Numbered from the stretch's first letter, positions 47,947-57,042 are shown. The stretch is DNA of 64,000 bases from Thauera sedimentorum (GCF_014489115.1 NZ_JACTAH010000001.1:496001-560000), one strand, 5' to 3'. The notes: generated by a model from the sequence alone, not told the origin. Numbers and translations are program-made.

Positions 47947-50900
47947 ATGTCTTCACTTAAAGTCTTGCTTGACACCTTTCGCTCCGCATCCGTCTCCGAG
48001 CGGGAGAAAGGTACCTATTTCGAAGAGTTGATCCTCTGCTATCTACGGAATGAAGCAACGTACCGTGATCTCTATGCGCAGGTTTGGACGTATGCGGATT
48101 GGGCGCAGCTGCGACAAATCGATGCCCGTGACGTCGGTATCGACCTTGTGGCCCAAACAGCTACCGGTGAGTACCACGCCATCCAATGCAAGCTGTACGC
48201 GGAAGACTATCGCCTGCAGAAAGGTGACATCGACAGCTTCTTCACGGCATCAGGCAAGAAACCGTTCACGCACCGCATCATTGTCAGCACGACCAATCAC
48301 TGGAGCGAGCACGCAGAAGATGCGCTGCGTGATCAGCAGCCTCCGGTCAGCAAGATAGACCTTCACGATCTGGAAAACAGCCAGATCGAGTGGGCCAGCT
48401 ACGCGCCAAAATCGGCTCCCGTGCTCAAAAGCAAGAAGCAACTGCGTGAGCATCAACAAGCCGCCCTAGCAAAGACTCAAGCAGGCTTGGCATCGGCTGA
48501 CCGTGGCAAGCTCATCATGGCTTGCGGTACTGGAAAAACCTTCACCGCCCTCAAAATCGCAGAGACGCTGGCCGGCAAAGGCAAACGGGTGCTCTTCCTT
48601 GTCCCGAGCCTCAATCTACTGTCACAAACCCTCACTGAATGGACGCAGGAAAGCGAAACGCCGCTACACAGTTTTGCAGTCTGCTCTGATAGCGACGTGG
48701 GCAAGAAGCGGAAGAAGGATGACGATACCGTTCAAACCTTCACCCATGAATTGCGCTACCCCGCGACGACCGAGCCTGGCCGGCTGGCAACGGAAATGGG
48801 CAAGCGTCACGATACCGGACACATGAGCGTGGTGTTCAGTACCTACCACTCCATCGATGTGATCAGCCGTGCCCAGCTTGAGCATGGTCTGGCGGACTTC
48901 GATCTGATCATCTGTGACGAAGCCCACCGCACCACCGGCGCCACCTTCGAGAGCGAAGACGAGAGCGCCTTTGTTCGCGTTCATGACAACGCCTACATCC
49001 GCTCCGCCAAGCGGCTGTACATGACTGCTACGCCACGCATTTATGGCGAGCTTGCCAAGGCCAGCGCGGAAAAAGACAACGTGGCCCTGTGTTCCATGGA
49101 TGACGAAGCCCTCTATGGCAAGGAGCTTTTCGTCATCACCTTCTCGGAAGCGGTACGCCGGAAGCTACTGTGCGACTACAAGGTGATCGTGTTGGCCATC
49201 GAAGAGGCCCACGTCAGCCGCCGTATCCAGAATCTGCTGAAAGACCCGGACAACCAGCTCAAGGTAGATGACGCAGCCAAGATCATCGGCTGCTGGAAAG
49301 CGCTATCCAAGCAGGGGCTGGCAGATGACCTGATAGGTGATGGTCAGGCCATGCAACGCGCCGTGGCCTTCTGTCAGGTGATTGAAATCGCAAAGGCAGG
49401 CAAGACGCACAAGGTCAGCTCGAAGCAGATTGCCTCCATGTTCCAGTCCGTCGTCGAGGCGTACCAGGAGGCAGAAGAATTCGAGCAGGTGGCGAACCTC
49501 CACTGCGAAGCCGACCATGTGGATGGCAGCATGAACGCCAGCGAAAAAGAAGCCAAACTCGCCTGGCTCAAGGAAGCCCCCCCGGAAAACACCTGCCGGA
49601 TTCTCTCCAATGTGCGTTGCCTGTCCGAAGGCGTCGACGTGCCCGCCCTGGATGCTGTGCTGTTCCTGACGCCGCGCAATTCGCAAGTGGATGTGGTGCA
49701 GTCGGTCGGCCGCGTCATGCGGACAGTCAAAGACCCGGTAACGAATGAAGACCTGAAGAAACGCGGCTATGTGATCCTGCCTGTGGTCATCCCGGCCGGC
49801 GTAGAGCCTCACGAAGCGTTGAACGACAACCAGACCTACAAGGTGGTCTGGCAGGTGCTGCAAGCCCTGCGCTCACACGATGACCGCTTCGATGCGATGG
49901 TGAACAAGCTCGATCTGATCGGCAGGGACCCCAGCAAGATGGAAGTCATTGCCGTCACCGACAAGGTAGCCAAAAAACAAGAAAAGCCCAAGGGCAAGAG
50001 CAAGGGCCAGACCGGCCAGGGTGGCTTCAGTATTGGCACTTCGGTCACGCAGAACAAGCCGGTTCAGCAGCCCCTGGAGTTCGAGATTGGCGAAATCGAG
50101 CGCGCCATTTACGCGAAACTGGTGCAGAAGGTAGGCAACCGCCACCACTGGGAGGACTGGGCCAACGACATTGCCAAGATCGCCCGCACCCACGTCGACC
50201 GTATCACTGGCATTCTGGAAAACAAGGCGAACACCCAAGAGCGTGAAGCCTTCAATGCTTTTGCAGAAGAACTGCGCGACGACCTTAACGATAGCATCAC
50301 CGATTGTGAAATCATCGAAATGCTGGCCCAGCACCTGATTACCAAGCCGGTTTTTGATGCGCTTTTTGAAAGCTACAGCTTCGCCCAGCACAACCCTATG
50401 TCGCAGGCCATGCAGGCGGTCCTGGATTTACTGCAAGAGCATCACCTGAGCAAGGAAGTGGATACCCTTCAGTCTTTCTACGACAGCGTGAAACTGCGGG
50501 CTGAAGGCATTGAGAGCGCCACCGGCAAGCAGAAGATCGTGGTGGAGCTGTATGACAAGTTCTTCCGCAATGCCTTCCCCAAGATGACGGAACGGCTGGG
50601 CATCGTCTATACCCCTGTGGAAGTGGTGGATTTCATCATCCACAGCGTCAATCACATCCTGCGGACGGAGTTTGGGCAGACACTGGGCAGTGAGGGCGTT
50701 CACATCATTGACCCCTTCACCGGCACCGGTACCTTCATCACCCGCCTGATGCAAAGTGGTCTGATCACGCCGGAGCAGTTGCCCTACAAGTACAAAAACG
50801 AAATCCACGCCAACGAGATCATCTTGCTGGCCTACTACATAGCCGCCATCAATATCGAAGCGGTGTATCACAGCATTGTTGGCGGCGAATACCGACCTTT

Positions 50901-52887
50901 TGACGGCATTTGTCTGACTGACACCTTCCAGATGTACGAGAAGGATGATCTGGTGGACGCATTGCTAGTACAGAACAGCACAAGGCGCAAGCGGCAGAAA
51001 GCACTGGACATTCGCGTCATCATTGGAAATCCGCCGTATTCAATCGGCCAAGCCAGCCAAAATGACGACAACCAAAACACTCAGTACAAGAGGTTGGATG
51101 AGAGCATAAGAAACTCATATGTTGCTCGCTCAACTGCAACGGCGAGTCGAGCAATGTACGATAGTTACATTCGTGCTATCCGCTGGGCCAGTGATCGCAT
51201 TGGTGATAGTGGCGTCATCGGTTTTGTCACCAATGCAAGCTTTGTCGAGGCCAACACTGCAGACGGCCTACGCCAGTGTCTGGCAGATGAATTCTCTAGC
51301 CTGTATATCTTCCATCTGCGCGGAAACCAGCGCACCAGCGGCGAAGCCTCACGCAGGGAGGGTGGTAAGATTTTTGGCAGTGGCAGCCGTGCGCCCATTG
51401 CCATTTCGCTGCTTGTAAAGAACCCACAGACTGAAGAGCAAGGCCGCATCTATTTCCACGATATTGGCGACTATCTGAGTAGAGAAGATAAGCTGGAGCG
51501 AATCAGTATCTTGGCTAGTGTAGCTGGCATCGCCGCAGAACAGGGCTGGCAGTCCATCACGCCAAATGAGCATGGAGACTGGTTGAAGCAGCGGGATGAC
51601 AGCTTCAACACGCACTTGGCTATTGGAAGCAAAAGAGGGCACGAAAAGTCACTATTCAGCAACTACTCTCAGGGCGTACTTACCGCTCGTGACGCTTGGT
51701 GCTACAACTTTAGCAAGAATGCTCTTGCGAACAATGTTCGACGGACAATTTCCTCCTACAACCAGCTTCTGACAGGAGTAGATATTGCCGACAAGAGCAG
51801 CATTAGCTGGACTCGTTCACTGAAGAAACAGTTTCAAAAAGGGCGGCCGCTGGAGTTCGATAGTTCGTGCTTAACCGTAAGCAGCTATCGGCCATTCACA
51901 AAGCAGCACCTCTACTTCAACAGAAGACTTAATGAATACATCTATCAGATGAGCGCAGTGTTTCCAAGAGGTGCAAGAAACTGCGTCATCGTGATAACGG
52001 GAACCGGCGAGACAAAGGACTTCTCCGCGTTGATCACGGATTGCATTCCGGACTTCAAGCATCACTACAATAGCCAATGCTTCCCGCTATACCTTTTCGA
52101 TGACGCAACAGGAACCAATGAGCAGCCACAGTCTGGGCTGTTTGATACCCCGTCCAACACAATGCGCCAACAGCGTGATGCCATCACAGATGAAGGGCTG
52201 TCGCACTTCCAAAGGGCTTACCCCGGTGAGCTTATCTGTAAAGAGGATGTCTTCTATTACGTCTATGGCCTCCTGCATTCGTCAGATTACCGCGAACGCT
52301 ACGCTGATAACCTGAATAAGGAGTTGCCGCGCATCCCATGCGTTATCACCGCAGCCGACTTCTGGGCCTTCTCCAAAGCCGGACGCAAACTGGCCGACCT
52401 CCACCTAAATTACGAAACCGTGGCGCCGTACCCGCTCAAGACTGAATCAGTCGGCAAACTGACTGATGCTGACTACCGCGTCGTGAAGATGAAGTACGGC
52501 AAGAAGGGAAAGGACAAAGACCTAACCACGCTGCATTACAACGATAAGATCACTTTGACCAGCATCCCGCTGGAAGCGTACGACTACGAGGTCAATGGCA
52601 AACCGGCGTTGGATTGGGTGGTGGAGCGTCAATGCGCAAAGCCCGACAACGTCAGTGGTATCGTCAATGACGCTAATGATTGGGCTATCGAGACTATGAG
52701 CAACCCACGCTATCCACTGGAGTTGTTTGCGCGCGTGGTAACGGTCAGCTTGGAAACGATGAAGATCGTGAAGAGCCTTCCTAGGCTCCAGATCATGACA
52801 GGCCTAGCTCCTGGCGCACTCAATGACGAATTTCAATCTGGCGTGGCAGTCGCGGGCGGGACGCTCCAGGTTGTATCAGCGGGTTAG
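47947..52887 (+). CDS. Type ISP (single-polypeptide) restriction-modification enzyme
   Basis: 1646 residues from the ATG of MSSLKVLLDTFRSASVSERE, with GAGG upstream. Domains in order: Mrr-like nuclease (DVGIDLVAQT..YHAIQCKLY, PD-(D/E)xK type, residues about 55-85); SF2 translocase with Walker A ACGTGKT near 194 and DEAH near 322; helical coupler; N6-adenine methyltransferase with motif I DPFTGTGTF near 922 and NPPYSIGQ near 1028; then a target-recognition region. Size and order match LlaGI/LlaBIII-type enzymes, which modify one strand and cut between head-to-head sites after translocation. No separate specificity subunit is needed. All catalytic motifs seem intact. Confidence 0.93.
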   Translation: MSSLKVLLDTFRSASVSEREKGTYFEELILCYLRNEATYRDLYAQVWTYADWAQLRQIDARDVGIDLVAQTATGEYHAIQCKLYAEDYRLQKGDIDSFFTASGKKPFTHRIIVSTTNHWSEHAEDALRDQQPPVSKIDLHDLENSQIEWASYAPKSAPVLKSKKQLREHQQAALAKTQAGLASADRGKLIMACGTGKTFTALKIAETLAGKGKRVLFLVPSLNLLSQTLTEWTQESETPLHSFAVCSDSDVGKKRKKDDDTVQTFTHELRYPATTEPGRLATEMGKRHDTGHMSVVFSTYHSIDVISRAQLEHGLADFDLIICDEAHRTTGATFESEDESAFVRVHDNAYIRSAKRLYMTATPRIYGELAKASAEKDNVALCSMDDEALYGKELFVITFSEAVRRKLLCDYKVIVLAIEEAHVSRRIQNLLKDPDNQLKVDDAAKIIGCWKALSKQGLADDLIGDGQAMQRAVAFCQVIEIAKAGKTHKVSSKQIASMFQSVVEAYQEAEEFEQVANLHCEADHVDGSMNASEKEAKLAWLKEAPPENTCRILSNVRCLSEGVDVPALDAVLFLTPRNSQVDVVQSVGRVMRTVKDPVTNEDLKKRGYVILPVVIPAGVEPHEALNDNQTYKVVWQVLQALRSHDDRFDAMVNKLDLIGRDPSKMEVIAVTDKVAKKQEKPKGKSKGQTGQGGFSIGTSVTQNKPVQQPLEFEIGEIERAIYAKLVQKVGNRHHWEDWANDIAKIARTHVDRITGILENKANTQEREAFNAFAEELRDDLNDSITDCEIIEMLAQHLITKPVFDALFESYSFAQHNPMSQAMQAVLDLLQEHHLSKEVDTLQSFYDSVKLRAEGIESATGKQKIVVELYDKFFRNAFPKMTERLGIVYTPVEVVDFIIHSVNHILRTEFGQTLGSEGVHIIDPFTGTGTFITRLMQSGLITPEQLPYKYKNEIHANEIILLAYYIAAINIEAVYHSIVGGEYRPFDGICLTDTFQMYEKDDLVDALLVQNSTRRKRQKALDIRVIIGNPPYSIGQASQNDDNQNTQYKRLDESIRNSYVARSTATASRAMYDSYIRAIRWASDRIGDSGVIGFVTNASFVEANTADGLRQCLADEFSSLYIFHLRGNQRTSGEASRREGGKIFGSGSRAPIAISLLVKNPQTEEQGRIYFHDIGDYLSREDKLERISILASVAGIAAEQGWQSITPNEHGDWLKQRDDSFNTHLAIGSKRGHEKSLFSNYSQGVLTARDAWCYNFSKNALANNVRRTISSYNQLLTGVDIADKSSISWTRSLKKQFQKGRPLEFDSSCLTVSSYRPFTKQHLYFNRRLNEYIYQMSAVFPRGARNCVIVITGTGETKDFSALITDCIPDFKHHYNSQCFPLYLFDDATGTNEQPQSGLFDTPSNTMRQQRDAITDEGLSHFQRAYPGELICKEDVFYYVYGLLHSSDYRERYADNLNKELPRIPCVITAADFWAFSKAGRKLADLHLNYETVAPYPLKTESVGKLTDADYRVVKMKYGKKGKDKDLTTLHYNDKITLTSIPLEAYDYEVNGKPALDWVVERQCAKPDNVSGIVNDANDWAIETMSNPRYPLELFARVVTVSLETMKIVKSLPRLQIMTGLAPGALNDEFQSGVAVAGGTLQVVSAG

Positions 52888-53043
52888 CTATTGAGAGAGT
52901 CCGGCCGCTCATTCTCTTCCCGCGTCAACAAGTGGTCACTTCTTGGCACCCATCCGAGAAATGTCAAAAACATAGGCGTACACAGTAACTGGCATGGTGC
53001 GATATACTGACAGCAGTTTCTGACACTTTTAGGAGCCGCTGTC

Positions 53044-53637
53044 ATGTCCCGCGTCTTTGCCTACGCCCGTGTCTCGACGGTAGACCAGCTCACTGAGAAC
53101 CAAGCCGAACAGATCGCTCAGGCCGGCTACTCGATCCAGCCGAATCGGTACATTGAAGAGAAGGTATCGGGATCGGTGCCCACTTCGCAGCGCCAAGGCT
53201 TCCAGAAGCTCATGGATCGCATGGAGGAAGGCGACACGCTCGTGGTCACCAAGCTGGACCGGATCGGTCGCGACTCCATCGATGTTCAACAGACGGTCAA
53301 GCTCTGCGCTGAGCGGGGCATCCGGCTAGTTGTGCTTCAGCTTGGCAACCTCGATCTGACTTCATCGGCTGGTGAACTCATGGTCAAGGTGCTTGCGGTA
53401 GTCGCGGACTTCGAGCGCGATCTGATCATTGAGCGTACTCAGGCGGGGCAGGCGCGTGCGCGAGCCGAAGGAAAGCACATGGGGCGTCCGAGCAAGACGA
53501 CTGAGGAGCAGCGCAGAGCGATTCTTCAGAGGCTGACTGGCGGAGAGTCAGTGTCGTCGCTCGCGAGGGCCTATAGGCTCTCTCGGGGCACGGTCATCAA
53601 CATTCGCGATGCTTGCAGGTCTGCGAGCCAAGCATAG
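53044..53637 (+). CDS. Serine recombinase (resolvase/invertase family)
   Basis: 197 residues. The catalytic Ser11 lies in FAYARVSTVDQ. Further signature stretches are LVVTKLDRIGRDSIDVQQTV, LTSSAGELMVKVLAVVADFE RDLIIERT and the C-terminal HTH (SVSSLARAYRLSRGTVINIR). GGAG precedes the ATG. It is the last gene of the element before attR. It may resolve multimers or invert a segment; I see no clear invertible inverted-repeat pair beside it. Confidence 0.92.
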   Translation: MSRVFAYARVSTVDQLTENQAEQIAQAGYSIQPNRYIEEKVSGSVPTSQRQGFQKLMDRMEEGDTLVVTKLDRIGRDSIDVQQTVKLCAERGIRLVVLQLGNLDLTSSAGELMVKVLAVVADFERDLIIERTQAGQARARAEGKHMGRPSKTTEEQRRAILQRLTGGESVSSLARAYRLSRGTVINIRDACRSASQA

Positions 53638-53645
53638 GCGAGGGG

Positions 53646-53685
53646 GTGGGTATCCTGCATAAGTGTGGGTAAAGATGTGGGTACG
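53646..53685 (+). promoter_or_regulatory. Candidate integrase arm-type sites, right end
   Basis: GTGGGTA occurs three times: at 53646, in TGTGGGTAAAGA at 53664 and in TGTGGGTACGG at 53676. The last two match the pair near attL, with the same direct orientation. Confidence 0.5.
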
Positions 53686-53746
53686 GACGATGTGGTATTC
53701 TGAGCAAGTCTTGTAAATAAAGGCTTATAAGGCTTAAGAAGCATTA

Positions 53747-53774
53747 CAGGACATCATGAACATGCCGGTCTGAC
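53747..53774 (+). repeat. attR, 28-bp direct repeat
   Basis: Exact copy of the end of fliE (41074-41101). It is followed by the displaced fliE terminator, which shows that the ancestral fliE ended here. Confidence 0.9.
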
Positions 53775-53783
53775 ACGTTCCGG

Positions 53784-53830
53784 CCCTGAAACGACAACGC
53801 CGCCCGATGGGCGGCGTTGTCGTTTCAGGG
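53784..53830. terminator. Bidirectional terminator, originally behind fliE
   Basis: A perfect 22-bp stem (53784-53805 with 53809-53830) with a 3-base loop. It sits 12 bases after the ycgR stop and, before the insertion, about ten bases behind fliE. It was built to separate two convergent units. Confidence 0.85.
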
Positions 53831-53842
53831 CGGGGTTTCGAC

Positions 53843-54616
53843 TCAGAGGCCGCGCTCGCGGGCGCTGCGGTCGCGTTCGACCTTGAAGATGTAGCGCTGG
53901 ATCAGGTTGTTGGCGCTGTTGGGCAGGTTCACGAATTCGCAGCCGGCCCGCAGCACTTCGACGCCGTTGCGGTTGGTCAGGCGGAACAGGTTGCGTACCC
54001 GCATGCGGACCGTGACCGGGCCGAAATCCGGCAGGTTCACGCGGCAGCCGTCGAACTCCATGCCGGGCACGAAATCCGCGTCGTCGGGCGGCACGACCAC
54101 GGCCATGCCGCCACCGGAGATGTCCAGCACCCGCGCTTCGATGGTGCGCGGTTCTTCGTCCTTCTGCGGAACCGGGATGGTGCAGTTCAGCGCGTGGGTG
54201 ATCGGCGCGACCAGCCGGTAGAACTCGCGGCGCTGCAGGCGCAGCAGGCGCTCCGGGCGGTCGGCCACGAAGGCGTCGCGCCCCTGGTAGGTGACTTCCT
54301 GGATGCCGCTCAGGGGAAACTGGATCTTGATGCCTTCGAGCTGGGTGGCGCAGATCAACTCGTCGATGGACGCCACCCGGCGGTTCACCGCTTCGTCCGG
54401 GCTGGCGTCGAAGACCAGGCGTTCCTCGTCGTCGATCAGCGTGAGGATGGCGGTGAGGAAGGACTGATTGCCGGAGGGCAGGTAGGTGGTGATCAACGCG
54501 CGGTTTTCCACCAGCGAGCGGAGGATCTGCTTGATTTGCCGGGCGTCGTGCAGCAGGTACTGGGCAAAGTCGTCGGAGCGAAGCAGTTCGACTCGAGTGG
54601 TGTTTTCGGTGCTCAT
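53843..54616 (-). CDS. ycgR: Cyclic-di-GMP-responsive flagellar brake YcgR
   Basis: 257 residues. An N-terminal YcgR/PilZN domain (to about residue 120) is followed by a PilZ domain with RLQRREFYR (Arg129, Arg130, Arg134) and DISGGGMAV (Asp165-x-Ser167), the c-di-GMP ligands. On binding c-di-GMP, YcgR slows the motor through FliG/MotA. It is convergent with the (ancestral) fliE position and heads the second flagellar block on the minus strand. Confidence 0.93.
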   Translation of the reverse strand: MSTENTTRVELLRSDDFAQYLLHDARQIKQILRSLVENRALITTYLPSGNQSFLTAILTLIDDEERLVFDASPDEAVNRRVASIDELICATQLEGIKIQFPLSGIQEVTYQGRDAFVADRPERLLRLQRREFYRLVAPITHALNCTIPVPQKDEEPRTIEARVLDISGGGMAVVVPPDDADFVPGMEFDGCRVNLPDFGPVTVRMRVRNLFRLTNRNGVEVLRAGCEFVNLPNSANNLIQRYIFKVERDRSARERGL

Positions 54617-54725
54617 GCGGGGGGCCGGCTGGTGGCGGTGCGCAGTTGGGTGAGGGCCGATTCTATAGCATCGAACCGGACTGCGTCGCCGACATTAGGG
54701 GGTGCGAAGCCTGCCTGTTCCGCTT

Positions 54726-55079
54726 TCACAGCGCGGGACCGCCCTTGTCCGGGCCGGTCGGGGCGCCGGGCAGGGTGGCGCTCGGCGGCGGTGGCGCACT
54801 CATGTCGCCTTGTTCCACCCGATACAGCCAGGCGAGCAGCTCGGCCACGGCCAGATAGAGCTGGGGTGGAATGCGCTCGTCCAGATCCACCTGCATCAGC
54901 AGCGCGACGAGTTCGGGCGATTCGTGAACATATACGCCCGCCTCGCGGGCACGCGAGATGATTTCCTGGGCGATCAGTCCGCGGCCCTTGGCCACCACGC
55001 GCGGTGCGGCCTCGCCCGCGGTGTAGGTCAGCGCAACGGCTTCGCCGCGGGTGGCGAGCGGGTTGTCGTCAGGCTGCAT
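54726..55079 (-). CDS. FlhB C-terminal-domain-like protein (FhlB)
   Basis: 117 residues. The stretch AVALTYTAGEAAPRVVAKGR GLIAQEIISRAREAGVYVHE SPELVALLMQVDLDERIPPQ LYLAVAELLAWLY matches the cytoplasmic domain of FlhB after its NPTH cleavage site. No NPTH and no membrane segments are present, as in Bacillus FhlB/YlqH. Such proteins can stand in for cleaved FlhB in export specificity. It overlaps the upstream FliK-like gene by 11 bases. Confidence 0.85.
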   Translation of the reverse strand: MQPDDNPLATRGEAVALTYTAGEAAPRVVAKGRGLIAQEIISRAREAGVYVHESPELVALLMQVDLDERIPPQLYLAVAELLAWLYRVEQGDMSAPPPPSATLPGAPTGPDKGGPAL

Positions 55080-56220
55080 CCGGGACCTCCACCACCATGC
55101 CGGTCAGTGGCACGCCGATGGCTTCCAGTGCGCTTTCCAGCGCAGGCCGGCCGTCCTGCAGGGCTTGGGCGGCATCGGGGTCGTCGGCCTGCATGCGCAG
55201 CGCCAGGCCGCTTGCGCCGAGGTAGAGATGGGCGTCCACGCCGCCGAGGCGCGGGAGCGTGAGGTGCAGGGAGGTGTGCCACTCGCGTGCGTCGCCGCTG
55301 CCGTCGCCTTCACCGTCGCCCGGGTCCTCGATGCGCCATTCGATGTGCTGTCCCGGCCAGGCCTGGCCGTGCCAGACGTACTGTTGCGTGGCCAGGGCGT
55401 CGAGCTGCTGGTGCACCACCGGAAGGATGCGCTCGGGCACCGCGGGGACCCGCCCCGCGGCAGTGGCTTCCGCCTGCGGTGCGGCGCTTGCCGCCCGCTC
55501 GGCGCCGCCGGCCGGCATCGCGGCCGCGGCAGCGCGCGCGCCCGCCGCCTGGGCTGGCGTGCCGGCGGCAGCGGCTTGCTGTGCTTGTGCCTGTGCTGGT
55601 GCGCCCGTGGCCTGCGGTGAAGCGCCGCGCGCTGCGGCCTGCTGGCCTTGCGGCTCGCCCAGCAGCGATGCGGTATCGACCTTGCCGGCCAGCCATCTGG
55701 ACTGGTGCGCTTCGTAGAACATGCCGCTCTGCGCCAGCGCCTGACGCAGGATCGGCGCCAGCGCGGCACCGTTTGCCGGGGGGGCGGAAAGCAGGGGTTT
55801 GCCGCCCGCCAGCGCCGCGGGTTCGGCCGCCGGCTGGCCGGTCAGCAGAAAGCTGATCAGGCGTCCGGCGGGGCTGAGTTCGGGCCGGGTGATGTTCGCG
55901 CCGGCTGTGGCGGGCGGATCGGCCAGTTGGGCAAACACTGCGCGCGGGGTGGTCTGGGTGACGACGAGTTCCAGGGTGTCGCCGGCATTGGCCGCGTGGG
56001 GCAGCGCCAGGGTGATCTGACGCCCGGCGACGATGGCCTGGAAGCTGCCGTCGGGCAGGGCGCGCTGCAGGGCGGCGGTAAAGCGCTGGCCGGGCAGCAG
56101 TTCGGGCAGCTGCGCCTGGATCTCACGTGCACGCTGCAGGCCCGGGACCGGGGGTTCGGTCTCGAAGAAGCTGGCTTCGGTCAGCAGGCGAAGACGGGCA
56201 GCGAGGTCGGCGGGGATCAT
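55069..56220 (-). CDS. Second FliK-like hook-length control domain protein
   Basis: 383 residues. The middle part (residues about 190-260) is an Ala/Gln-rich low-complexity spacer. The C-terminal part SLHLTLPRLGGVDAHLYLGA SGLALRMQADDPDAAQALQD GRPALESALEAIGVPLTGMV resembles a FliK C-terminal domain. The N-terminus has a beta-rich PGQRFTAALQRALPDGSFQA IVAGRQITLAL stretch. Tight linkage to the FlhB-like gene pairs a ruler-type protein with a switch-type protein, next to but apart from the main fliK at 31.2 kb. Its role is unproven. Confidence 0.75.
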   Translation of the reverse strand: MIPADLAARLRLLTEASFFETEPPVPGLQRAREIQAQLPELLPGQRFTAALQRALPDGSFQAIVAGRQITLALPHAANAGDTLELVVTQTTPRAVFAQLADPPATAGANITRPELSPAGRLISFLLTGQPAAEPAALAGGKPLLSAPPANGAALAPILRQALAQSGMFYEAHQSRWLAGKVDTASLLGEPQGQQAAARGASPQATGAPAQAQAQQAAAAGTPAQAAGARAAAAAMPAGGAERAASAAPQAEATAAGRVPAVPERILPVVHQQLDALATQQYVWHGQAWPGQHIEWRIEDPGDGEGDGSGDAREWHTSLHLTLPRLGGVDAHLYLGASGLALRMQADDPDAAQALQDGRPALESALEAIGVPLTGMVVEVPDAA

Positions 56221-56268
56221 TGTTCGCCTCCAGTGCGGACGTCGTGCCGCCTTCTGGCGCCGTCCGCG

Positions 56269-56616
56269 TCAGGCGCCGCCGGTGCGTTGCGGCATGCCGT
56301 AGGCGGTGTTGACCTTGGAACGCACCTGGGCGCTGGAGAGATCTTCGCCCAGCTTGCTGCGGGCGGGCTCGATGATCTGCGTGATCGACCCGATCCCGGC
56401 AAGCAGGCGCTCGAGCACGAGGCGTCGCCGTTCGAGTGCCGCAGGGTCGTCGGGCAGGGCGCTGCGCCCCAGTTCCGAGGCGATCGACAGGGCGCGCTGG
56501 CCGAGCTCGGGCAGGGCTTCCCATTCGCCGGCCCGCGAGCGGGAATCAAGCTCGGCCAGTATGGCCTGAAGCTCTTCGCCGAGGCCGTCCGCGTCGGGTT
56601 TGGCCTGTGGGTTCAT
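56269..56616 (-). CDS. fliT: FliT-like flagellar chaperone
   Basis: 115 residues from the ATG of MNPQAKPDADGLGEELQAIL, which overlaps the fliS stop by four bases. It is helical, with WEALPELGQRALSIASELGR and RRLVLERLLAGIGSITQIIE. FliT proteins bind the filament cap FliD and are poorly conserved; the call rests on size, helicity and position after fliD-fliS. Confidence 0.65.
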   Translation of the reverse strand: MNPQAKPDADGLGEELQAILAELDSRSRAGEWEALPELGQRALSIASELGRSALPDDPAALERRRLVLERLLAGIGSITQIIEPARSKLGEDLSSAQVRSKVNTAYGMPQRTGGA

Positions 56617-57014
56617 TGGCCGACCCGGTCGCCGATCTGCGCCCACGCGTCGCCCAATTCGGTCAGCAGCCGGCTGGCCTCGTCGAGGCAGGCCGGATCG
56701 TTCTGCATCTGGCCTTTCAGCACCTGCAGCGCGATGTACTCGTACAGGTCGTCCAGCGATTTCGCCAGCTGCCCGCCGGCTTCGAGGTCGAGGCTCGCAC
56801 GAAGTCCGCGCGAGATGATGTCGATCGCGCGGGTGATCGCTTCCGACTTGGCCTGGACGTTGTTGTCCAGCATGTGCTGGCGGGCCTTGGCGATGTAGGC
56901 GAGCGCGCCGTCGAACAGCAGTTTGATCAGCCTGTGCGGGCTCGATCCGAGAATCTCTGCGTCAACGCCCGCCGAGCGGTAGGCGTTCTGTACGTTCATC
57001 GCGTGTGAGAACAT
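56613..57014 (-). CDS. fliS: Flagellin export chaperone FliS
   Basis: 133 residues. FliS binds the C-terminus of flagellin and prevents premature polymerisation. The conserved start is NAYRSAGVDAEILGSSPHRL IKLLFDGALAYIAKARQHM, and YIALQVLKGQMQNDPACLDE lies near the C-terminus. It sits between fliD and fliT in the usual order. Confidence 0.95.
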   Translation of the reverse strand: MFSHAMNVQNAYRSAGVDAEILGSSPHRLIKLLFDGALAYIAKARQHMLDNNVQAKSEAITRAIDIISRGLRASLDLEAGGQLAKSLDDLYEYIALQVLKGQMQNDPACLDEASRLLTELGDAWAQIGDRVGQ

Positions 57015-57042
57015 GGTGCGCGTTCCTCTATCGGGCGTCTGG

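Larger units (their letters stand above)
41074..53774. mobile_element. 12.7-kb integrative element inserted in the 3' end of fliE
   Basis: An exact 28-bp direct repeat flanks the region: copy one at 41074-41101 (end of fliE), copy two at 53747-53774, both reading CAGGACATCATGAACATGCC then GGTCTGAC. Beyond the second copy the sequence continues with the strong terminator expected behind fliE. Inside are an integrase next to one end, AlpA-like regulator, HUH-type gene, small unknown genes, WYL regulator, type ISP restriction-modification enzyme and a serine recombinase. Base composition is lower in G+C in many parts, especially 42.5-44.4 kb. No capsid, tail or conjugation genes are visible, so it resembles a phage satellite or a minimal defence island. 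Confidence 0.9.

Noticed and set aside
53044..53637. Serine recombinase as a phase-variation invertase of the restriction gene
   Set aside because: I could not find a facing inverted-repeat pair that would bound an invertible segment; a resolvase role is equally possible.
41102..53746. Prophage
   Set aside because: No terminase, capsid, portal, tail or lysis gene is visible; the content fits a satellite or defence element.
55287..55856. Plus-strand open frames over the second FliK-like gene
   Set aside because: Arg/Pro/Ala-rich shadow frames without start signals; the minus-strand gene has the FliK-type C-terminus.
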